A stretch of 64,000 nucleotides of DNA, from NCBI GenBank assembly GCA_000161975.1, contig GG688422.1, positions 304,324 to 368,323 on the forward strand, given 5' to 3'. The notes beneath the pieces were generated by a model. The model did not search any database. It was not told the DNA's origin and saw nothing but the letters and a program-made list of their open reading frames with translations. The stretch comes from Eubacterium saphenum ATCC 49989 (GTDB lineage Bacteria; Bacillota; Clostridia; Peptostreptococcales; Anaerovoracaceae). This document shows, piece by piece, positions 25,398 through 35,336 of this stretch. Every line of letters starts with the position of its first letter. Positions within the stretch are counted from its first letter, which is position 1. Made by a program: the position numbers and the translations under genes.

Positions 25398-26231
25398 TTA
25401 TGTAAACATTATTGAATAGAGTATAAGAGCTGTGCCGAATGCAGCCGTATATACCATAAAACCCTTGAGGCTTCTTTTCCTTACAATATCAATCATCATT
25501 TTGATAGCGAAATATCCGGAAACTCCTGCAACTATCATCCCTACAAATATAGGTAGTAAACCACCGTTCGTATTGCCGTTTTTGATGGCATCAGGAAGCT
25601 CCAATATGAAAGAACCCAAAATAACCGGAAGCGATACCAGAAAAGCATATTTTACCGCAAAGTCCTTTTTCATTTTTGAAAATAACCCGCCGAAAATGGT
25701 GCTGCCTGACCTTGATATCCCGGGCACTATTGCAATCCCCTGAAATATTCCGACTATAAATGCATCCTTAAATCCCGCTCTCTTGATATCCTTCTTCCCA
25801 TTCATAATATCTGCTACATACATGTATGCAGATGTAATCAAAAGTCCTATACCTACAGCAAGAAGCGAACTGTAAAACGACATGAATACCTTTTTAAACA
25901 CGAGCCCTATTATCACAGTTGGGATACTCGTTACGATTATCATATAACAGAGTTTTCTCGTCTCGTTTTTACAGATGTTTAGGCTCTTCTTTTGTATCAA
26001 ATCTCTTATTGAAAGTATAAATTCGACTGCAAGCTTTACAATGTCTTTAAAATATACTATTACGAGCGATACGAGCGTTCCGAAATGTAGCATTATGGTC
26101 ATAAAAAAGGCCTGTTCCTCTTTGATGTTCATAAGGTATTCGATAACTACCAGATGCCCTGAACTGCTGACGGGCAGAAACTCCGTAAGTCCCTGAACCA
26201 GTCCTAAAATTATTGCCTGTAATACATTCAT
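25398..26231 (-). CDS. uppP: Undecaprenyl-diphosphatase
   Basis: 277-residue integral membrane phosphatase (BacA/UppP) that recycles undecaprenyl carrier lipid for cell-wall synthesis and can give bacitracin tolerance. Both active-site motifs are present: LVQGLTEFLPVSSSGHLV near the N-terminus and PGISRSGST in the second half. Seven to eight spans are seen. The ATG overlaps the rlmN stop as ATGA. ftsK follows after 10 bases. Confidence 0.95.
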   Translation of the reverse strand: MNVLQAIILGLVQGLTEFLPVSSSGHLVVIEYLMNIKEEQAFFMTIMLHFGTLVSLVIVYFKDIVKLAVEFILSIRDLIQKKSLNICKNETRKLCYMIIVTSIPTVIIGLVFKKVFMSFYSSLLAVGIGLLITSAYMYVADIMNGKKDIKRAGFKDAFIVGIFQGIAIVPGISRSGSTIFGGLFSKMKKDFAVKYAFLVSLPVILGSFILELPDAIKNGNTNGGLLPIFVGMIVAGVSGYFAIKMMIDIVRKRSLKGFMVYTAAFGTALILYSIMFT

Positions 26232-27256
26232 GCGATATCCTTTCTCAATCTAAGTTGCCCGCAAGCCCCTTGTATATCTTCCCCTATCGTTCTTCTTATC
26301 GTAACTTGAATATGTCTTTTTTCAAGTTCGTTTTGCCACTGCTTTACCGTCTTCATATCGGGTGAAGAAAACCTGTTATCACCCTCATAACTACTGCCGT
26401 TAAGCCTTATCAAATTCACAAGGCAATTTATACCTTTAAGTTTTCTGCAAAGCAATTCGCACTCCGCCATGGAATCGTTAACGCCCTTTATAAGAATGTA
26501 TTCAAACGTTACCCTGCGCCTTGTGATCTTAGCGTGTTCACTCGCAAGACCTATTATATCATCAACGCTGAGTTTATTTCCCGGCATTATTTTCTTTCTT
26601 ATGTCATTTGAAGCCGCATGAAGGGAAAAAGCTAAATTTATGCTTCTAAAATCCTTTGAAAACTTCTTAATACCTTCCTCGATACCGCATGTAGAAACCG
26701 TAATATGTCTCTTGCCTATTCTTAAAAATTCTTCGTTTGTTATGCGCTTTAAAAATTTTTTAAGTTCGTCGTAGTTATCAAACGGCTCTCCTGTACCCAT
26801 GACAACTATACCTGATATCTTATCAAAACCTCTTTTTAAGATGAGTACCTGCTCTATCATCTCAAAAGCACTTAGATTTCTTTCCAAGCCTTCCTTCCCT
26901 GAAGAACAGAATGTACAGCCCATCCTGCAACCTGCCTGAGATGATATACAGAGGCTGACCCCGTGTTTATATACCATGGACATCGCTTCTATGAATTTAC
27001 CGTCGCTCGTCTTAAGTAGATACTTTATACTTCCGTCCCTTTTTGACACTAATTTCTTTTCTACCGTAATGCTTGATATCGTATACTTATTTGACAGTTT
27101 TGCTCTGAAATCCTTACTTATCGTATGAATCTTATCTATACTGTCAACACCGTTGTTTACAGCTTCCAATATCTGCTTTGCCCTGTATGCCTTTTCTCCG
27201 AGCGATAATACCACGCTTTCGATTTCTTTCAGATTCATACCCGCAAGGCTCTTCAT
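26228..27256 (-). CDS. rlmN: Dual-specificity 23S rRNA/tRNA methyltransferase RlmN
   Basis: 342-residue radical-SAM enzyme that makes 2-methyladenosine at A2503 of 23S rRNA and at A37 of some tRNAs. The cluster motif is Cys110, Cys114, Cys117 in GCRMGCTFC. The second methyl-carrier cysteine is near the C-terminus, about Cys332 in GACGQLRLRK. ATG 27256 lies 9 bases after ileS; a second in-frame ATG six codons later is also possible. It is coupled to uppP. Confidence 0.95.
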   Translation of the reverse strand: MKSLAGMNLKEIESVVLSLGEKAYRAKQILEAVNNGVDSIDKIHTISKDFRAKLSNKYTISSITVEKKLVSKRDGSIKYLLKTSDGKFIEAMSMVYKHGVSLCISSQAGCRMGCTFCSSGKEGLERNLSAFEMIEQVLILKRGFDKISGIVVMGTGEPFDNYDELKKFLKRITNEEFLRIGKRHITVSTCGIEEGIKKFSKDFRSINLAFSLHAASNDIRKKIMPGNKLSVDDIIGLASEHAKITRRRVTFEYILIKGVNDSMAECELLCRKLKGINCLVNLIRLNGSSYEGDNRFSSPDMKTVKQWQNELEKRHIQVTIRRTIGEDIQGACGQLRLRKDIA

Positions 27257-27265
27257 ATCTATTCC

Positions 27266-30200
27266 CTATGCCTTATCTATGCTGATCCCTGTAGAATGGC
27301 CATTTATGTCTTCCTTTTGATCGATGGGAACATTTAGTATATCCAATGCAAGAGTTTCCCTCTTAATATAGTCCTCATGCCTTTTAACGGAAGCCGATAC
27401 CTCCGCATCCGCATCCATGCTTATCCTTATCTTATCCATAAGGTCAAGATCCATGGTCTTTCTCATATGCTGAACCTTTGAAACAACCTCTCTTGCAATA
27501 CCTTCCTGTTCCAATTCTTCTGTGATCTCGGTATCTAAAATCACATATAAATCTCCCTTTAGACCTGCAGCGAAGCCTTCCTTTGCTTCTATTACCATAT
27601 CGAGCATTTCTCTGCTTATATCGAATGATTCACCTGATAAATCCAACTTATAAGCACCGTCCGTATCAAGCTTTGAAATCATGTCCTTAGCGTCAATTTG
27701 CGTAAGCGCCTGCTTAAATTCACCGATCTTAGATCCCAAAACCGGTCCTGCAACCTTAAAATTCGGTTTTAAAATGGACTTCATATAATCATCCCGGGCA
27801 TCTGCAAATTCTATCTCCTTTACGTTGAGCTCTTCTTTTATTAGCTCTAAAAGATCGGAAATTATCGATTCCACCGACTTATCCACTATAATTTTTTTAA
27901 GCGGCCTTCTCACCTTTATCTTTGTCTTTTCTCTAAGTTCTCTTCCTATACTTACAATGCTTCTTACGATATACATTCTTTTTTCGATATCCTCTTCAAG
28001 CAAGGTCTTGTCAGGCACCGGATAATTCTCAAGGTGGACTGACTCCAAAGCGCTCCCCCGTGTAAGTTTTAAATACATGTCTTCACTTATGAACGGTGTG
28101 AAAGGCGCCATGATCTTGCTGAGTCCTAAAAGCATTTCATAGGTGGTAAGGTATACACTTTTCTTAGAGTCATCCATCTCACTCTGCCAAAATCTTCTCC
28201 TTGCACGTCTTATATACCAGTTTGACAAATCCTCCGTGATGAAAGCCTGTATCGCCCTAACGGATTTCATATGGTCATACTCATCCATCGACGTTGTAAC
28301 GTAGTCTACCATGGCATTGAATCTTGAAATTATCCATCTGTCAAGCTCAGGCCTGTTTTTTACCGGTATATCATAGGTGAGAGGATCCACATCGTCTTGA
28401 TTTGCATATAGAGCAAAGAAGGTGTATACGTTTTTGAGGGTACTGAAACACTTCTGATGAATCTCTTTAAGACCCTCTTCATCAAACTTTGTAGGCGACC
28501 AGGCAGGTGAAGCGTAGAGCATATACCACCTCAGTGAATCGCTTCCATACTTGCTGAACAGCTCAAACGGATCTACGGTGTTGCCCTTTGATTTACTCAT
28601 TTTTTTGCCATGCTTATCAAGAATCAAATCATTTACAAGCACGTTTTTGTAAGGAGCCTTTCCCATTATAAAAGTTGATATTGCCATGAGAGAATAAAAC
28701 CAACCTCTGGTTTGATCTATCCCTTCGCATATGAAGGATGCAGGAAATGATTCCTTGAATTTTTCTTCGTTTTCAAACGGATAGTGAAACTGCGCAAAAG
28801 GCATGGATCCGCTATCAAACCAGCAGTCCATTACATCTGTAACCCTGTTCATCACAGCGCCGCATGAACATTTTAGCTTTACCTTGTCTATAAACGGTCT
28901 GTGAAGGTCTAAATTGTCTATATCCACTTCACTCGACACCGCTTCTCTTTTCAGCTCTTCTCTACTACCTACGCATTTCACCTCACCGCAGGAATCACAT
29001 CTCCATACGGGCATCGGCGTACCCCAATACCTCGAACGTGAAATAGCCCAATCATTTACATTCTCAAGCCAGTTTTCAAACCTTTTAAGCCCTACAAAAT
29101 CAGGATGCCACTTTACGGTTTTATTGTTACTTACAAGCTCATCCTTAAGTTTTGTCATCTCTATATACCAACTTGGTTTTGCATAATATACAAGAGGTGT
29201 TTTACATCTCCAGCAATGAGGATAATTATGTTCCACCTTAGCCTTAGAATAAAGCAAGCCTTCCTTTGCAAGGTATTTAATGATATCCACAGCAAGCTCA
29301 TCATCCATAACATTTCTGCCCTCCCAAGGAGTGTCGATATACTTTCCCTCTTGGCTCACAGGGTTTAAAACCGGCAGACCGTATCTTTTACACGTATTAT
29401 AGTCATCTTCACCGAAGGCGGGCGCCGTATGCACTATACCGGTACCATCATCCGTGGTTACATAATCAGCCAAAGTTACTATAAACGCCTTTTTATCGGG
29501 TACTAAAAACGGCATCAGCTGCTCGTACTCCATATATTCCATGTCTTTACCCTTTAACGTCTCCAAGACTTCATATTCTTCGCCGACTACATCTTCCGCC
29601 CTGCTCTTACAAACGTAATATATATCTCCCTTATTTTCACCGTCCAGGATTTTAATCTTTAGGTAATCAATATCAGCGCCTACCGTCAAAGCCACGTTTG
29701 CAGCGAGTGTCCAAGGAGTCGTAGTCCAAGCGAGAAAATATTCATCCGCTCCCTTCCTTTTAAATTTAACGGTAGCCGTAAGCGACTTGATCTCCTTATA
29801 TCCTTGCGCCACCTCATGCGATGCAAGTCCCGTACCGCATCTCGGACAATAGGGAAGCACCTTATGACCTTCATACACAAACCCCTTGTCAAAAAATTGC
29901 TTAAGTATCCAAAAACAACTTTCTATATAGTCGTTATCAAGCGTAATATATGGGTTTTCAAGATCTACGAGGTACGCCATCTTTTTGGTCATATCCTGCC
30001 ATATTTTTTCATATTTAAATACGGATTCGCGGCATTTTTCATTAAAATTCTCTATGCCGTAGTCCTCTATTTCCTGCTTGCTTGTGAGGTTTAACTGTTT
30101 TTCTACTTCTATCTCCACAGGGAGTCCGTGCGTGTCCCAACCGGCTTTACGTTCTACTTTAAAGCCCTTCATGGTTTTGTATCTACACACCGAATCCTTA

Positions 30201-30388
30201 AGTGTACGTGCGATCACATGGTGAATTCCCGGCTTTCCGTTCGCAGTCGGAGGCCCTTCATAAAAAATAAATGGCTCTTTACCGTCTCTAATATCAATAG
30301 ATTTTTGAAGTAAATTCTCTTTTTCCCACTTGTTTTGATATTTTTCCTGCATTTCATCAGGGGCTGAATTGAATAACTTTTCAAACAT
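27266..30388 (-). CDS. ileS: Isoleucyl-tRNA synthetase
   Basis: 1040-residue class I synthetase of the longer, eukaryote-like (type 2) form. The HIGH-like motif is GKPGIHH (about 51-57) and the second motif is KMSKSKGN. The editing domain (YFLAWTTTPWTLAANVAL) and a zinc-type CxxC pair (CDSCGEVKC, KCSCGAV) are seen. The long C-terminal extension matches mupirocin-insensitive type 2 enzymes, though resistance is not shown here. The leader is too short for a T-box; see the promoter entry. It leads an operon with rlmN, uppP, ftsK and rimO. Confidence 0.95.
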   Translation of the reverse strand: MFEKLFNSAPDEMQEKYQNKWEKENLLQKSIDIRDGKEPFIFYEGPPTANGKPGIHHVIARTLKDSVCRYKTMKGFKVERKAGWDTHGLPVEIEVEKQLNLTSKQEIEDYGIENFNEKCRESVFKYEKIWQDMTKKMAYLVDLENPYITLDNDYIESCFWILKQFFDKGFVYEGHKVLPYCPRCGTGLASHEVAQGYKEIKSLTATVKFKRKGADEYFLAWTTTPWTLAANVALTVGADIDYLKIKILDGENKGDIYYVCKSRAEDVVGEEYEVLETLKGKDMEYMEYEQLMPFLVPDKKAFIVTLADYVTTDDGTGIVHTAPAFGEDDYNTCKRYGLPVLNPVSQEGKYIDTPWEGRNVMDDELAVDIIKYLAKEGLLYSKAKVEHNYPHCWRCKTPLVYYAKPSWYIEMTKLKDELVSNNKTVKWHPDFVGLKRFENWLENVNDWAISRSRYWGTPMPVWRCDSCGEVKCVGSREELKREAVSSEVDIDNLDLHRPFIDKVKLKCSCGAVMNRVTDVMDCWFDSGSMPFAQFHYPFENEEKFKESFPASFICEGIDQTRGWFYSLMAISTFIMGKAPYKNVLVNDLILDKHGKKMSKSKGNTVDPFELFSKYGSDSLRWYMLYASPAWSPTKFDEEGLKEIHQKCFSTLKNVYTFFALYANQDDVDPLTYDIPVKNRPELDRWIISRFNAMVDYVTTSMDEYDHMKSVRAIQAFITEDLSNWYIRRARRRFWQSEMDDSKKSVYLTTYEMLLGLSKIMAPFTPFISEDMYLKLTRGSALESVHLENYPVPDKTLLEEDIEKRMYIVRSIVSIGRELREKTKIKVRRPLKKIIVDKSVESIISDLLELIKEELNVKEIEFADARDDYMKSILKPNFKVAGPVLGSKIGEFKQALTQIDAKDMISKLDTDGAYKLDLSGESFDISREMLDMVIEAKEGFAAGLKGDLYVILDTEITEELEQEGIAREVVSKVQHMRKTMDLDLMDKIRISMDADAEVSASVKRHEDYIKRETLALDILNVPIDQKEDINGHSTGISIDKA

Positions 30389-30424
30389 CTATTTTCCTTT
30401 CACCTACTAAGAATCGACTTTTTC

Positions 30425-30453
30425 ATTATACACTTAAAAGCCCTGCAAATCAA
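30425..30453 (-). promoter_or_regulatory. Sigma-A-type promoter of the ileS operon
   Basis: Minus-strand -35 TTGATT (30448-30453), 17-base spacer, -10 TATAAT (30425-30430), 37 bases before the ileS ATG. AAAGCC and GGCTTT (about 30437-30459) form an inverted repeat across the promoter, which may end transcription from upstream or bind a regulator. Confidence 0.7.
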
Positions 30454-30512
30454 GGCTTTAATAAGGTGTCAATGACCAGAGGTCTAAGACAATCAAACAT
30501 ATGTGATGCAGA

Positions 30513-31091
30513 CTAAGAAGGCTTAGAGCGAAAAGAAAAATCGCATTTTTCCCCATTCATACCCAAAGTCTGACTGCGTTCAAATTGCAATTTATCTATA
30601 TTGCCAAATACGATGTAATCGCATAAGCAAAAGATCTCACAAATTTCTGCGCAATCAAAATAGCTGCAGGTATCAGCCCAAAGGCATTTATGTACATCCA
30701 TGGAAAACCTTTTTGAATCGTCAAATAAAATTTGGCTTTTCCAAATCTCATCTCCCGCCATTCCCTTTCTCATGAAAAATCTGAAAACACGAAAGAAACT
30801 GGGGATACGGAAAAAAGTAGCTAAAAGATCATGTGCTTTCCCCGCTTTATAAAAAGAATATTCCTTTACAAGCTCTTTCGCCTCAACTGACGGGATATCA
30901 TTATCCATCAACACTTTGTATAATGCAATGTTTGGAAGAATACTGCTCTTCTGCCTTTTTATCTGTCTTTCTGTCCAAGAACCGTGTTCAAGTTCTTTGA
31001 TCAAAAAATTCATCTTACTCTTGTGCTCTTCATCCAGATTTTCCAATATCTTAGAAGATAGTTTCCCGAAATAAAACTTTTTATATTTCAT
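30513..31091 (-). CDS. L-2-amino-thiazoline-4-carboxylic acid hydrolase-like protein
   Basis: 192 residues. The C-terminal half fits the ATC-hydrolase-like family: CLWADTCSYFDCAEICEIFCLCDYIVFG, with closely spaced Cys and Asp residues, and a closing FERSQTLGMNGEKCDFSF. Named members open the thiazoline ring toward cysteine, but most homologues have no tested activity. The start is ATG 31091 with AGGTGA before it. It is the last gene after an ECF transporter (gap about 45 bases), so the two may handle the same or related molecules. That link is inferred from position only. Confidence 0.7.
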   Translation of the reverse strand: MKYKKFYFGKLSSKILENLDEEHKSKMNFLIKELEHGSWTERQIKRQKSSILPNIALYKVLMDNDIPSVEAKELVKEYSFYKAGKAHDLLATFFRIPSFFRVFRFFMRKGMAGDEIWKSQILFDDSKRFSMDVHKCLWADTCSYFDCAEICEIFCLCDYIVFGNIDKLQFERSQTLGMNGEKCDFSFRSKPS

Positions 31092-31134
31092 TTTTCTCAC
31101 CTGCTTTCAGCTCCGGCAGCCAATTCTATGGAAT

Positions 31135-32550
31135 TTATAAATCTTCTTTAAAACTATTTCTTATTTTACCGCTTTCTAAAACCATAACTCTTGAGCAGAT
31201 CATCTGTATGAACTCCCTATCATGGGTGATGATGATAATTATCTTTCCTTCTTCCGCCAATCTCTTTATAAGAGCTCCCACTTCATTCATACTGTCAAAG
31301 TCAAGACCGCTGGTAGGCTCATCAAATATAAGGATTTCCTTGCCGCAAAGCATGCTTACCGCAACTGCAAGCCTCTGTTTCTGCCCTCCCGACAAGGATA
31401 GCGGGTGTTTCTCCTTTAATTTCGAAAGAGAAAGCAAGGTCAAAACCTCATCTATATTTTCTTTTATCGGTTTTGCCACTCCAAGGCTGCATTCCGCATC
31501 CACGCTGTCTGTGAAAAGCTGGTGCCCTACATCCTGCATCACCATGTATGAACCTTCCCTTCGCCTTTTGGAAGAAAGGGTTTCACCGCCTAAAGATACC
31601 ATACCGATTTCCCCGTTAAGACCACATAATGCACGCGCCAGTGTCGTTTTTCCGGCGCCGTTTTCTCCTGTAATTGCAACGATTTCTCCGCCGTTTACCC
31701 TAAATGAAACATCATCTAATATAGTTTTATTACCAAGCTTTACAGTAAGATCGCTTACCTCAAAAACCTTCTTCTCCGAGTCCATGTCCGCCTTAGCAAG
31801 CTTAATATCCGAAAGACTCCGAGCGCGAAGCCCCATGTTCTCAATTTCATTTTCAGAAAGGCCTGCAAATTCGTTAATTCCCATATCGCTTATGAGCCTT
31901 CCGTTTTCCATAAAGATCACTCTATCCGCAATGTCCATCAAGTACCACAGCCTATGTTCAGCAACAACTATGGTTTTACCCTGCTGCTTTATTTTCTTAA
32001 TAAATGATTTAAGCTCATTTATTGAATGGTAGTCTAAATTTGAGGACGGCTCGTCTAATACGAAAATATCAGGGCTTGTAGCATACACAGAAGCAAAGGC
32101 AATTTTCTGCTTTTCTCCTCCCGAAAGTTCGAAGATACTGCGCCCGCATAAATTCTGTGTATGCAGTTCTTCATTCACCCTTTCAAGACGATTAGATAGT
32201 ACCTCCGAGGGAAGTCCTCGATTTTCAAGCCCAAAAACGATCTCACTGTCTGTATCCGTATTAAAAAACTGTGTCCTCGGATTTTGAAAAACGGTGCCTA
32301 CGATGTCCGAAAGCTTCAAAATGTCCGCTTGCGTTACGTCGAGCCCATCCACTGTGATCTCCCCCGAAAGATCGCCTTCAAAAAAATGAGGAACCAGCCC
32401 ATTGATTAAACGTGTAATCGTAGTCTTTCCGCATCCTGAAACGCCGCATAACAAAACGCATTGCCCCTTTGGTATATGGAGTGATACTTCATGCAAACTT
32501 TTCTCTTGACCGCCTTTATATGAGAAGGAAACTTTATTCAAAGTAATCAA
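31135..32550 (-). CDS. ECF-type ABC transporter, duplicated ATP-binding subunit
   Basis: 471 residues with two ABC ATPase domains in one chain. The first has Walker A CGVSGCGKTT (about 35-44) and signature LSGGEKQKIAFA; the second has TGENGAGKTT and LSGGQKQRLAVA. Both Walker B regions are intact (FVLDEPSSNLD, LIFDEPTSGLD). This fused A1-A2 layout powers energy-coupling-factor importers. The start overlaps the end of the EcfT gene by four bases. Confidence 0.93.
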   Translation of the reverse strand: MITLNKVSFSYKGGQEKSLHEVSLHIPKGQCVLLCGVSGCGKTTITRLINGLVPHFFEGDLSGEITVDGLDVTQADILKLSDIVGTVFQNPRTQFFNTDTDSEIVFGLENRGLPSEVLSNRLERVNEELHTQNLCGRSIFELSGGEKQKIAFASVYATSPDIFVLDEPSSNLDYHSINELKSFIKKIKQQGKTIVVAEHRLWYLMDIADRVIFMENGRLISDMGINEFAGLSENEIENMGLRARSLSDIKLAKADMDSEKKVFEVSDLTVKLGNKTILDDVSFRVNGGEIVAITGENGAGKTTLARALCGLNGEIGMVSLGGETLSSKRRREGSYMVMQDVGHQLFTDSVDAECSLGVAKPIKENIDEVLTLLSLSKLKEKHPLSLSGGQKQRLAVAVSMLCGKEILIFDEPTSGLDFDSMNEVGALIKRLAEEGKIIIIITHDREFIQMICSRVMVLESGKIRNSFKEDL

Positions 32551-33251
32551 ATAAGAACACCCCCTCTTACCAAATCAAAGACTACAAGCGCAATAATTCC
32601 TATATAGACGGTAATAAATACCACATCCCATATACGAAATTCAACAGTCTCAAGAGAACTTCGCCTGCCAACATGATCTATCCCCCTAGTAATAGCTGCC
32701 TGCGTAATCTCATCGGATATTTTCGATGCCGATACAAGCATAGGTACATAGACGTATTCCATTATCTTTACAGGATGCATTAATAACCCTACCTTAGAAA
32801 ATGAGATTCCCCTCAATGACATGGCATCTTTTATAAATCCCCACTCTTCTGTCATTGTCGGAAAATACCTCAGCGCAATTGATAGGGCGATCGTAAACCC
32901 TTTCGGCAGATGCAAACGGCTGATAGCCGCTAAGAAGGTGCTCACCTTTGTAGTGCGAATCAACAGTAAGCCGAGCAGTAAACATGGGATTAGCTTACGT
33001 ACATATGCTGCAAACATGTATACTATACCGCCTGCCACAACCGGAAGCTTAGGAACCGCCACAAGCTGTACCAGTAGCAAAACGATAAATACTGCAATAT
33101 TCTTAATCACAGGTCTGAATAACCTCGCCTGTGCAAACAATATAGAAGGAATCGATACAAATATGCACTCAATCAAGATGCTTTTATTCAGGAAAACCGA
33201 AACACTCGTCATCGCCAGTATCAGTAGCTTGGTTCTGGGGTCTAAAAACAT
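32547..33251 (-). CDS. ecfT: ECF transporter transmembrane subunit (EcfT)
   Basis: 234-residue CbiQ/EcfT family membrane protein with about five spans. The two cytosolic coupling-helix motifs with Ala-Arg-Gly are recognisable as SLRGISF and TRGIDHVGRR. It joins the S subunit to the ATPase. Its ATG follows the S-component stop directly. Confidence 0.9.
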   Translation of the reverse strand: MFLDPRTKLLILAMTSVSVFLNKSILIECIFVSIPSILFAQARLFRPVIKNIAVFIVLLLVQLVAVPKLPVVAGGIVYMFAAYVRKLIPCLLLGLLLIRTTKVSTFLAAISRLHLPKGFTIALSIALRYFPTMTEEWGFIKDAMSLRGISFSKVGLLMHPVKIMEYVYVPMLVSASKISDEITQAAITRGIDHVGRRSSLETVEFRIWDVVFITVYIGIIALVVFDLVRGGVLI

Positions 33252-33854
33252 TTACACGATCCCTGCTTTTTCAAAATGCTTTCTTAATAACTTCTTTCCT
33301 ATGAAGCCACCTATAGCTCCGCAAATAATCGTCCCTAATATCATTGCGGGAATCGCCCACCAATTAAAGCCTATGGATTTAATCACTCCCGCAAAAGAAG
33401 AAAAATTACCCTTTCTTTGCATGAATTTATCGAATTGAGCAGGCATGATCACCATGGGAATATACGCACCCATGGGAGCGAGCGCAAAAATACAGTAGGC
33501 GGTCAAATTTCTTCTGAATGATTTGAAGTCTCCTGAAGATATGATGTAATCCGCAATAAAGCCGAATACTACGAAAAATGCAGACATCATCCAAAACATT
33601 CCGGTAATAAAAAGCAAGATCCCGGCTAAAATGCCTAAGATTGAAACGGCACCCTTTTTCGGTATTTTTGCCGTATACAGCATGAAAATACTTCCTGCAA
33701 ACAAGGCTACAATCATAGGCATAAGCGGGAAGGTAACGGGAGTCATCTGCGCAATTCCACCGATCCCGAAAGCTATCACAAAATATATAAGCGAAAACAC
33801 TCCTATGGATATATAGTCCTTCGTCTGTAGTGAATTATTGCCTCTATTTGTCAT
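33252..33854 (-). CDS. ECF transporter substrate-binding (S) subunit, MptD/Trep_Strep type
   Basis: 200-residue protein with about five to six hydrophobic spans and the family-like opening LQTKDYISIGVFSLIYF. This S-component family is common in Firmicutes and spirochaetes and has no firmly known substrate. ATG 33854 has GGAGG six bases upstream. The preceding TetR gene is 105 bases away and probably controls it. Confidence 0.85.
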   Translation of the reverse strand: MTNRGNNSLQTKDYISIGVFSLIYFVIAFGIGGIAQMTPVTFPLMPMIVALFAGSIFMLYTAKIPKKGAVSILGILAGILLFITGMFWMMSAFFVVFGFIADYIISSGDFKSFRRNLTAYCIFALAPMGAYIPMVIMPAQFDKFMQRKGNFSSFAGVIKSIGFNWWAIPAMILGTIICGAIGGFIGKKLLRKHFEKAGIV

Positions 33855-33958
33855 AATCATCCTCCTTTAAATTTTAATTACCAAAACATAACCGATCTCA
33901 TGCTGTTAGATATAAATCTCTCGTGCTTATAATTGAAACCCAACATATCTTTCAGTAT

Positions 33959-34573
33959 TCATATAAGCTTTAAAATGCCCTCCCAGCCTGAATTGAAAAA
34001 GGCTGCAAGTTCCTCGATATACCCCATCGCTTTTTCTCTTGACATGTCATGAACCACCGTCTCAAACGCTGCTGTAAAATACGCACTTGTAATCATGTGA
34101 TGCAGCTCATGGCTGACACTTCCTTGAAGCTTGTTTTTTTCTCTTAAAAGCGCATAATATTTTTCCGCTCTCTTAACCTCAAGCTCCACCAATTCATGGA
34201 TGTAATTGGCATACTTTGTGCCTTCGGAGCAACATATTACAAGTTTGAATTCATCAAAATTATCATAAACGTAGTTTAAGAAATGCCTTAAATATTCCGT
34301 TGAAAGCTCTCTGCTTTTGGCGGTATTACCGGTGGGGATCAGATCAAAATGAGCATCCTGGGCAGCTTTAAACATATCAATGAGCCCGTCAGCCGCACCT
34401 GAAACGAGAGCCTCAAATAATGCGGCCTTATCGGGATAATATCCGTAAAATGCTCCCTTCGTAAACCCCGCATCCGCTACGATCTTCCGCAAAGATGCAT
34501 CTTTGAATCCCTTTGCTAAAAATTCTTTTTTACCAACTTTAAGTATTTTTTTCTGTGTTTCAGATACGCTCAT
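33959..34573 (-). CDS. TetR/AcrR family transcriptional regulator
   Basis: 204 residues. The N-terminal HTH is typical: KKEFLAKGFKDASLRKIVADAG then FTKGAFYGYYPDKAALF. The C-terminal ligand domain is not assignable. ATG 34573 (MSVSETQKK) has GGAGAAG six bases before it; an in-frame ATG at 34588 has none. Two palindromic sites lie 22-45 bases upstream, so it probably represses itself and the ECF genes downstream. Confidence 0.9.
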   Translation of the reverse strand: MSVSETQKKILKVGKKEFLAKGFKDASLRKIVADAGFTKGAFYGYYPDKAALFEALVSGAADGLIDMFKAAQDAHFDLIPTGNTAKSRELSTEYLRHFLNYVYDNFDEFKLVICCSEGTKYANYIHELVELEVKRAEKYYALLREKNKLQGSVSHELHHMITSAYFTAAFETVVHDMSREKAMGYIEELAAFFNSGWEGILKLI

Positions 34574-34594
34574 ATCCGGCTTCTCCATTCAATG

Positions 34595-34618
34595 TACCGC
34601 AGGTATATACCACTGGTA
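34595..34618. promoter_or_regulatory. Tandem TetR-type operator
   Basis: TACCGCAGGTA (34595-34605) and TACCACTGGTA (34608-34618) are two TACC-N3-GGTA palindromes with centres 13 bases apart, just before the TetR gene and in the divergent region toward the GNAT gene. Arrangement fits two dimers binding one face, but this is inferred. Confidence 0.65.
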
Positions 34619-34805
34619 TATTATCATGAAAAAATCCCCCTGTCTATAGTTTGCGTCATAATACTATTGGATTTCTGTAAAATTTCGTTTCTATTTAGAT
34701 GCATTTCTCCATCCTGCTATTTTTCTATTACATCATAGGTCAACATAATCTCCTATATGTGATAACATGTAGATTATAATACTTATTAATGGCGGAGGAG
34801 ATATC

Positions 34806-35237
34806 ATGAAATTTAAACCTGCTTTAGCTTCAGACTTTGATGAAGCTTTTTATTATATAAAAAACTTATGGTATTACAACGATTACGATAAGACAGAAAC
34901 CGAAAAGCTATATCTTAAGACACTATCAGATGAAAACAATTATATGTTTTTTGGAGTGGAAAATGAAGAATACCACGGATTTTGCCACATAATATTTTTT
35001 AATACCTTTTGGCTGTCAGGTCTCACTTGCTATATTTCAGCTATTATCACCAACGAAAATGAACGCAGAAAGGGATATGGGACTCAAATATTGGACGAAG
35101 TTAAAAGAATCGCAAAGAAAAAGAAGTGCAAAGGCATAATACTTGACTCCGGAATTCCAAGAAAAGAAGCCCATAAATTTTACGAAACTCAGGGCTTTGA
35201 AAAAAGTTGCTACGGCTTTGACTATATCATAGTTTAA
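34806..35237 (+). CDS. GNAT-family N-acetyltransferase
   Basis: 143 residues, the only convincing plus-strand protein gene. The acetyl-CoA-binding motif A is ITNENERRKGYGTQILDEV, and motif B ends KEAHKFYETQGFEKS. Substrate is unknown; the size and lack of partner genes give no hint. ATG 34806 follows GGCGGAGGAG. It is divergent from the TetR gene, so the operator between them could affect both. Confidence 0.88.
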   Translation: MKFKPALASDFDEAFYYIKNLWYYNDYDKTETEKLYLKTLSDENNYMFFGVENEEYHGFCHIIFFNTFWLSGLTCYISAIITNENERRKGYGTQILDEVKRIAKKKKCKGIILDSGIPRKEAHKFYETQGFEKSCYGFDYIIV

Positions 35238-35336
35238 GATATATTGCCTTACACCATGCTTTACATTGTTTTAATGCTTTTAAAATTTATAACTGTAGCT
35301 ATACAAATTATTTTATAGTATATCCAGTTTAGATTT

